From NCBI RefSeq assembly GCF_937976265.1, contig NZ_CALJRX010000112.1:1-18265 (forward strand): a DNA stretch of 18,265 bases, written 5' to 3'. The translations under genes and the position numbers were made by a program. Source of the DNA: an uncultured Haemophilus sp. Lineage in GTDB: Bacteria > Pseudomonadota > Gammaproteobacteria > Enterobacterales > Pasteurellaceae. Below the pieces are notes generated by a model. The model ran no database searches, was not told the DNA's origin, and worked only from the letters and a program-made list of their open reading frames with translations. Position 1 is the stretch's first letter. Every line of letters starts with the position of its first letter. This document shows, in pieces, positions 13,827 through 18,265 of the stretch.

Positions 13827-14891
13827 ATGAATTTACAAAAACTTTTACTGACTCGTCGTTTCTTTTCTACCCTTGCATTCTTTTCCATGCAAACGGTATT
13901 TTTCATCTATTTACAAGGAAAAGGCTTAAGTAACAGTGAAATTGCCTTTTCACTCTCGTTGCTTTTCTTCTGCAACCAAGCATTAGCCATTTTTGCGGGT
14001 ATTTGGGGCGATCGTTTTGGACTGGCCAAGATGATGTTGCTCGGCTGCTTTTTAGATGTGATTGCCTATATTTTCTTTCTCTCTGCAGACAATTATATTC
14101 TGCTTTTAATTGCCACCACCTGTTTTGGCTTAGGCAGCTGTTTGTTTGGTACCAATGCGAAAGCCTGCCTACTTGTACTCGCAGGCGAAGAATACAAAGA
14201 GAAAACTCGATTGCAGGGAAAATATTTAAAAGTCACCTCCATGTCGTCTATGTTTGCACCTTTGTTGGTGATTCCCTTTATCAAATACAATCACATTGAA
14301 TGGTTGATTTGGGTCTGCTTTGCGATGGAAGCAGTTCTCTTTGCCTTAATGGTCAAACCGTTTTATCAAATCCAAACCTTGCAAACCTTAGTGAAATTTC
14401 GCTTTGCTCAAATTAAAGAAATCATCACCAAAGAATTTTTATTGGTGCATTTGATGTTATTTATTCCTCTTTCCATTGCAACATCATTCTTTGTGATCTT
14501 CCCGTTTCTTTTTGATAACAAATTAGGCATGCCGGAACACTCTCCCATTGCACTTTTTGTGAATGGTTTACTGACAGTCTCATTACAAAGTTATTTTTCT
14601 CGAAAAATTAATTTAACGATTAAACAAACCTTATGGGTGGCACCAATCCTGGCAGTTGGCATTATCTTGCCTTGGTTTATTACGTTGAAATATATTTCTC
14701 TGGTTTCTGCTTATATTTACTTGGTCATCTTTACGGTGATTGAAGTCTATGCTTTAACTGCTATGGCAAATTTATTAGTAAAATTTGATAACGGTACCAA
14801 CCGAGGTTTTATCTTTGGCTCATCACGATTATTGCTTTCTATCGCAACGGTTATCGTCATGAACTTAGTGCCTCATTTGTTTTTATTGTAA
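13827..14891 (+). CDS. Major facilitator superfamily transporter, substrate unknown
   Basis: A very hydrophobic protein of 354 residues with about 11-12 predicted membrane helices and a central basic loop, typical of a compact major facilitator superfamily carrier in the inner membrane. The stretch GIWGDRFGLAKMMLLGC after the second helix is the family's loop 2-3 motif (G-x3-D-R-x-G). The C-terminal half has a further set of helices ending in LLLSIATVIVMNLVPHLFLL. The start is taken as ATG 13827 (MNLQKLLLTRRFF), which begins just before the first helix, but it has no recognisable ribosome site. A TTG at 13761 would add 22 residues translated through the terminator hairpin. The substrate cannot be deduced; drug or sugar efflux are possible. 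From memory, H. influenzae Rd has cysB directly next to prmB, so this gene may be a lineage-specific insertion. Expression is unclear because a terminator lies directly upstream. Confidence 0.78.
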   Translation: MNLQKLLLTRRFFSTLAFFSMQTVFFIYLQGKGLSNSEIAFSLSLLFFCNQALAIFAGIWGDRFGLAKMMLLGCFLDVIAYIFFLSADNYILLLIATTCFGLGSCLFGTNAKACLLVLAGEEYKEKTRLQGKYLKVTSMSSMFAPLLVIPFIKYNHIEWLIWVCFAMEAVLFALMVKPFYQIQTLQTLVKFRFAQIKEIITKEFLLVHLMLFIPLSIATSFFVIFPFLFDNKLGMPEHSPIALFVNGLLTVSLQSYFSRKINLTIKQTLWVAPILAVGIILPWFITLKYISLVSAYIYLVIFTVIEVYALTAMANLLVKFDNGTNRGFIFGSSRLLLSIATVIVMNLVPHLFLL

Positions 14892-14892
14892 A

Positions 14893-14936
14893 AAAAGAAA
14901 CGGTCAGAATTCACATTAAATTCTGACCGCTCTTTT
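14893..14936. terminator. Bidirectional terminator between the MFS gene and cysB
   Basis: A perfect 11-base stem, CGGTCAGAATT (14901-14911) with AATTCTGACCG (14919-14929), loop cacatta, A-rich before and CTCTTTT after, between convergent genes. The right arm contains the variant motif ACCGCTCTT (14926-14934). Confidence 0.87.
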
Positions 14937-14950
14937 ATATTTTTCTATGC

Positions 14951-15922
14951 TTATTTCACTTCTAATTCAACATTATCAAACAATTTCTTCACCGCGCTGT
15001 TATCACGCAATTTCTCGGCTTTTTCAACCATTGGGCGCGTTAAGTGTGGTGAGAAAAATTCAATAAAGTCATACATATAGTTGCGTAAGAAAGTGCTGTG
15101 TTTAAACGCAATTTGTGTCATACTCGCACGGAACAAATGCCCTGCATCAATCGCCACTAAATCCGTATCAGCTGGCGTATGCGCCATAGATGCCATAATG
15201 CCCACGCCTAATCCTAAACGCACATAAGTTTTAATCACGTCAGCATCCGTTGCGGTAAACACAATATTCGGCAGAATCCCTGCTCGGTTAAACGCATAAT
15301 CCAAATCGGACACACCGGTAAAACCGAAAGTATAAGTGACTAGCGGATATTTCCCCAACTCCTCAACAGTAAGATTTTTCACTTTTGCCAAAGGATGGTC
15401 AGGTTTAACAATCACCGAACGATTCCACAAATAGCAAGGCAGTTGAATCAAGTCATCAAAAAGATATGGCGCTTCTGTTGTGATCGCTAAATCCACTTCG
15501 CCAGAAATCAACGCATCGTGAATTTGAGTCGGTGAACCTTGATGAATATGCAAACTTACATCTGGATATTGTTTAGAGAAACGTTCCACCACAGCCGGTA
15601 ACATATACCGTGCTTGTGTATTAGTTGTCGCAATGCGTAACACACCATGATTTGGACAAGTATATTCATTGGCAACCGATTTAATACTTTGCGCTTTCAC
15701 TAACAGTTCACGAGCAATCGCGACAATCTTTTTACCCGCAGGGGTAATGGATTTAATGTGTTTACCATTACGCTCAAAAATCTCTAAACCTAATTCATCT
15801 TCTAACAAGCGAACTTGTTTACTGATACCGGGTTGAGAGGTATAAAGCGCATTCGCGGCTTCAGTCACATTTAAATTTTGGTTTACTATTTCAACAATGT
15901 AGCGGAGTTGCTGCATTTTCAT
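14951..15922 (-). CDS. cysB: CysB, LysR-type regulator of sulfur assimilation
   Basis: CysB activates sulfate-uptake and cysteine-synthesis genes in response to N-acetylserine and represses its own gene in enterobacteria. The N-terminal winged helix-turn-helix spans residues ~4-62 (TEAANALYTSQPGISKQVR is the core), followed by a linker helix and the effector-binding domain. TTNTQARYMLP near residue 100 corresponds to the ligand-contacting TTHTQARYALP region of CysB. The length is 323 with start ATG 15922 (MKMQQLRYIVE), which matches the E. coli N-terminus; AGGTGG lies eight bases upstream and overlaps the rluB stop codon. A GTG at 15934 would add four residues and is unlikely. It is the last gene of a yciO-rluB-cysB unit and converges on the MFS gene. 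Coupling to rluB suggests it is at least partly read from the upstream promoter. Confidence 0.95.
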   Translation of the reverse strand: MKMQQLRYIVEIVNQNLNVTEAANALYTSQPGISKQVRLLEDELGLEIFERNGKHIKSITPAGKKIVAIARELLVKAQSIKSVANEYTCPNHGVLRIATTNTQARYMLPAVVERFSKQYPDVSLHIHQGSPTQIHDALISGEVDLAITTEAPYLFDDLIQLPCYLWNRSVIVKPDHPLAKVKNLTVEELGKYPLVTYTFGFTGVSDLDYAFNRAGILPNIVFTATDADVIKTYVRLGLGVGIMASMAHTPADTDLVAIDAGHLFRASMTQIAFKHSTFLRNYMYDFIEFFSPHLTRPMVEKAEKLRDNSAVKKLFDNVELEVK

Positions 15923-15934
15923 CGCGAATACCAC

Positions 15935-16945
15935 CTATTTTTTATAGCGTTTACTTAACTCAGTATAACGTTTTACTGCTTTACGAATTTGACCTGATTT
16001 TGGTCGGCGACGAGGTTTGGTTACGTCTAATTTGGTTTCGGTTTCTGGTGGCAAGCCCACTAACTCACGTAGATAGTTGACGTTTTCCAGATCCATTTCT
16101 TCCCAGCCACCACGCGGTAAGCCTTTCATTAGCTTAATGTTGCCGTAACGAATACGAATTAAGCGACTCACTTGAATACCTTGTGATTCCCATAAACGTC
16201 GCACTTCACGGTTACGACCTTCCATTAAAGTCACGTCATACCATTGGTTAATCCCAACACCGCCCGCAAATTTGATTTCTTTGAAATTGGCTGGACCATC
16301 TTCCAACTGTACACCTTTACGTAAACGCGCTAACATGGCATCGTCCACTTGACCAAATACACGCACAGAATACTCACGCTCAACTTCACGGCTTGGGTGC
16401 ATTAAACGGTTCGCTAATTCGCCATCTGTTGTGAAAAGTAATAAGCCCGAAGTATTAATATCTAAACGACCGACTGCAATCCATCTTGCGCCATTTAAGC
16501 GTGGTAAACGATCGAATACGGTCGGACGACCTTCAGGATCACTACGAGTACAAAGTTCGCCTTCAGGTTTGTAATACATCAACACACGACACACTTCTTT
16601 TTGTGCTTGTTGAAGATTGATGATACGACCATCAATACGCACTTTTACACCAGAATGTACATCGATACGATCGCCAAGGGTTGCCATTTTGCCATCGACA
16701 CTCACACGATTTTCAGCAATCATCGCTTCAATTTCACGACGAGAGCCTTGTCCTGCACGCGCAAGCACTTTCTGTAATTTTTCACCTTCTACAGTAGATT
16801 GGCGAGATGGTTTAGCCACCTTAGCTTTAGAGGGGGATTTGATGTCAGAATTGACCGCACTTTTACGATCTTTACGCTCAAAGTGCGGTTGTTTTCCCGC
16901 TTGTTTTTCACGTTCTTGTCTGACTGGTTTTTGAATAGGTTTCAT
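15935..16945 (-). CDS. rluB: RluB, 23S rRNA pseudouridine synthase
   Basis: RluB converts a uridine of 23S rRNA helix 89/90 (U2605 in E. coli numbering) to pseudouridine during 50S assembly. The first ~55 residues are a basic, low-complexity tail rich in Lys, Gln and Ser; an S4 RNA-binding domain follows (about 55-100), then the RsuA-type catalytic domain with the nucleophile Asp162 in GRLDINTSGLLL, and a basic C-terminus (RKAVKRYTELSKRYKK). At 336 residues it is longer than the E. coli protein (about 290), mainly in the N-terminal tail. That tail carries two opposed uptake sequences encoding PHF and KSAV. The start ATG 16945 has AGGA six bases upstream. It lies 39 bases after yciO, and its stop is fused to the cysB ribosome site, indicating an operon. 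RluE and RluF are less likely given the length and neighbours. Confidence 0.92.
   Translation of the reverse strand: MKPIQKPVRQEREKQAGKQPHFERKDRKSAVNSDIKSPSKAKVAKPSRQSTVEGEKLQKVLARAGQGSRREIEAMIAENRVSVDGKMATLGDRIDVHSGVKVRIDGRIINLQQAQKEVCRVLMYYKPEGELCTRSDPEGRPTVFDRLPRLNGARWIAVGRLDINTSGLLLFTTDGELANRLMHPSREVEREYSVRVFGQVDDAMLARLRKGVQLEDGPANFKEIKFAGGVGINQWYDVTLMEGRNREVRRLWESQGIQVSRLIRIRYGNIKLMKGLPRGGWEEMDLENVNYLRELVGLPPETETKLDVTKPRRRPKSGQIRKAVKRYTELSKRYKK
16854..16889. repeat. Inverted pair of uptake signal sequences inside rluB
   Basis: ACCGCACTTT (16854-16863) and AAAGTGCGGT (16880-16889), 16 bases apart, inside the coding sequence of the disordered N-terminal tail. In the rluB frame they encode PHF and KSAV, the same peptides as the pair inside macB. 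Confidence 0.9.
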
Positions 16946-16984
16946 CTGTTTTCCTTTGTCGCTTTCCCAAGCGTCTAAAATAAG

Positions 16985-17608
16985 TTAAATGAAAGGAGCG
17001 GTACTACCGCTTCCTTCACGTAAAATCACTGGCGATTCTTCCGTTAAATCTACCACCGTTGTTGGCTCTTGACCTAAATAGCCACCATGAATAATTAAAT
17101 CCACTTGACGTTCTAAACATTCACGAATCTCTTCTGGATCGGAATAAGTCATATGTTCATTATCAGGCAACATCAGTGAGCAAGATAGAATCGGCTCACC
17201 TAATGCCTTCAATAAATCCAAAGCGATTTGGTTATCTGGCACACGCAAGCCAATGGTTTTGCGCTTTGAGGTCATTAATCGACGAGGAAGCTCTTTCGTT
17301 GCCGTCAAAATAAAGGTATAACGTCCCGGTGTATTGTTTTTAATTAAGCGATAAGCCACATTACTGACCGTTGCATAGGTTGAAAGCTCGGATAAATCGC
17401 TACATACCAACGTAAAATTATGCCCTTCCGGCAACTTACGAATTGCAACAATACGATCCATCGCATGTTTATCGCCTATCATACAACCTAAGGCATAGCC
17501 CGAATCTGTCGGGTACACAATGACACCACCTTGACGCAAAATTTCTACCGCTTGATTAATCAAACGTGCTTGCGGGTTTTCAGGGTGGATATAGAAAAAT
17601 TGGCTCAT
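16985..17608 (-). CDS. yciO: YciO, YrdC/Sua5-fold protein (threonylcarbamoyl-AMP synthase family)
   Basis: YciO shares the YrdC/TsaC fold, which in TsaC/Sua5 makes threonylcarbamoyl-AMP for t6A modification of tRNA. YciO is a paralogue whose own role is less certain. The N-terminus carries the nucleotide-binding IVYPTDSGYALGC (TsaC-like PTET region) and KLPEGHNFTLVCSDLSELS with the conserved basic and aromatic residues. GRYTFILTATKELPRR follows, then the late TTVVDLT and REGSG motifs of the fold. The length of 207 matches YciO (about 206) and lacks the C-terminal Sua5 domain. The start ATG 17608 has AAGGA seven bases upstream. It is the first gene of the yciO-rluB-cysB unit; a yciO-rluB neighbourhood also exists in E. 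coli. It has a good own promoter at 17635-17640, separated by a terminator from sucD. Confidence 0.92.
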   Translation of the reverse strand: MSQFFYIHPENPQARLINQAVEILRQGGVIVYPTDSGYALGCMIGDKHAMDRIVAIRKLPEGHNFTLVCSDLSELSTYATVSNVAYRLIKNNTPGRYTFILTATKELPRRLMTSKRKTIGLRVPDNQIALDLLKALGEPILSCSLMLPDNEHMTYSDPEEIRECLERQVDLIIHGGYLGQEPTTVVDLTEESPVILREGSGSTAPFI

Positions 17609-17634
17609 AATTTTGTCCTTAAAAAACTGACGAG

Positions 17635-17640
17635 ATTATA
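17635..17640 (-). promoter_or_regulatory. Candidate -10 of the yciO-rluB-cysB promoter
   Basis: A perfect TATAAT on the minus strand, about 27 bases upstream of the yciO start codon, leaving a short leader with an AAGGA site. The -35 region (TATAAC or TTATAA at 17-18 bases) is poor. The sucD terminator upstream makes a promoter necessary here. Confidence 0.5.
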
Positions 17641-17675
17641 CACCGATTTAGATGCAGGTTATAAGAATTTGTTAT

Positions 17676-17723
17676 AAAAAACGACCGCACTTTGAAATTC
17701 ATCCAAAGTGCGGTCCATTTTTT
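17676..17723. terminator. Terminator of sucD built from an inverted uptake-sequence pair
   Basis: A perfect 12-base stem, GACCGCACTTTG (17683-17694) with CAAAGTGCGGTC (17704-17715), loop of nine bases. Six A precede it (T-run for the minus-strand sucD transcript) and ATTTTTT follows. Each arm holds an exact uptake sequence. Confidence 0.93.
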
Positions 17724-17730
17724 AATTATT

Positions 17731-18265
17731 TTATTTCAATAATTCACGGAGGGCTGAACCGATTTCAGCAAGACTTCTCACTGTTTTCACGCCAGCAGCT
17801 TCAAGTGCAGCAATTTTATCTTCTGCCGTTCCTTTTCCACCGCTGATAATCGCGCCTGCGTGTCCCATACGCTTACCTTTTGGTGCCGTCACACCTGCGA
17901 TGTAAGCCACCACAGGTTTTGTCACATGAGATTTAATAAACGCTGCCGCTTCTTCTTCTGCCGAACCGCCGATTTCGCCGATCATGACAATGGCTTCCGT
18001 TTCGGGATCTTGTTGGAAACGTTTTAAAATATCGATGAAATTCGATCCCGGAATAGGATCGCCGCCGATCCCGACGCAAGTAGATTGACCAAAACCTTCA
18101 TCTGTTGTCTGTTGCACTGCTTCATAGGTCAAAGTACCTGAACGAGAAACAATCCCTACTCTGCCTTTTTTATGGATATTGCCCGGCATAATCCCAATCT
18201 TACATTCATCTGGTGTAATCACACCTGGGCAATTCGGGCCGATCATCACGACACCCGTTTCATTT
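17731..18265 (-). CDS. sucD: Succinyl-CoA synthetase alpha subunit, SucD (5' end cut off by window edge)
   Basis: SucD with SucC interconverts succinyl-CoA and succinate with substrate-level ATP or GTP synthesis in the TCA cycle. The reading frame is open to the right edge (NETGVVMIGPNCPG), so about 178 of roughly 290 residues are present. Visible are the GPNCPGVI motif, the RVGIVSRSGTLTYE and GIGGDPIPGSNFID stretches, and the active-site phosphohistidine region GHAGAIISGGKGTA. The C-terminus AALEAAGVKTVRSLAEIGSA is that of the family. It is transcribed toward yciO and closed by an uptake-sequence terminator. sucC is expected off the right edge. No anomaly is seen. Confidence 0.96.
   Translation of the reverse strand, partial: NETGVVMIGPNCPGVITPDECKIGIMPGNIHKKGRVGIVSRSGTLTYEAVQQTTDEGFGQSTCVGIGGDPIPGSNFIDILKRFQQDPETEAIVMIGEIGGSAEEEAAAFIKSHVTKPVVAYIAGVTAPKGKRMGHAGAIISGGKGTAEDKIAALEAAGVKTVRSLAEIGSALRELLK

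Noticed and set aside
15923..15934. GTG start for cysB adding four residues
   Set aside because: The AGGTGG ribosome site covers it, and the MKMQQLRYIVE start matches known CysB proteins.
1..18265. CRISPR array, tRNA, rRNA, insertion sequence, prophage or toxin-antitoxin module
   Set aside because: No regularly spaced repeats, no cloverleaf or rRNA sequence, no transposase or integrase, and no gene pair of that kind; repeated motifs are explained by uptake sequences and terminators.

Overview
The window looks like chromosomal DNA from a Haemophilus-type member of the Pasteurellaceae. I found by eye 17 exact copies of the 9-base Haemophilus DNA uptake signal sequence (USS, AAGTGCGGT or its complement), eight inside genes and nine between genes. 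The genes are AT-rich, and the proteins match this family closely (TehB with its N-terminal extension, Pcp/SlyB, MetG, ArgS, DapD, CysB). A species close to H. parainfluenzae is plausible, but the sequence alone does not prove it.

Layout, left to right. 1-2918: the C-terminal part of the ABC transporter MacB, followed by its own outer-membrane efflux lipoprotein; together they suggest a tripartite exporter whose periplasmic adaptor (MacA) would lie off the left edge. 2932-3561: a histidine phosphatase. 3635-6991: mrp (Fe-S carrier) and metG (methionyl-tRNA synthetase), divergent. 7063-7923: tehB. 7996-8823 (minus): dapD, of lysine/peptidoglycan biosynthesis. 8970-10334 (minus): yecM, a small lipoprotein and slyB/pcp, apparently one operon, divergent from argS (10423-12156). 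12191-12700 (minus) smrB and 12785-13729 (plus) prmB, a divergent pair of ribosome-linked genes. 13827-14891: an MFS transporter. 14951-17608 (minus): yciO-rluB-cysB, apparently one operon. 17731-18265 (minus): the C-terminal part of sucD.

Almost every gene is conserved housekeeping: translation (metG, argS, prmB, smrB, rluB, yciO), metabolism (dapD, sucD), Fe-S delivery (mrp), sulfur regulation (cysB), envelope (slyB, efflux) and stress (tehB). Convergent or tandem transcription units are separated by strong intrinsic terminators, several built from inverted USS pairs. There is no rRNA, tRNA, CRISPR array, insertion sequence or prophage that I can recognise, and no intergenic stretch longer than about 165 bases.

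I see no undescribed multi-gene system. The items most worth a second look are at DNA level: a symmetric -10 element shared by yecM and argS, interlocked promoters between smrB and prmB, inverted USS pairs inside the macB and rluB coding sequences, a recurrent variant uptake-like motif (AAGAGCGGT), and two genes whose start codons sit directly behind a terminator.
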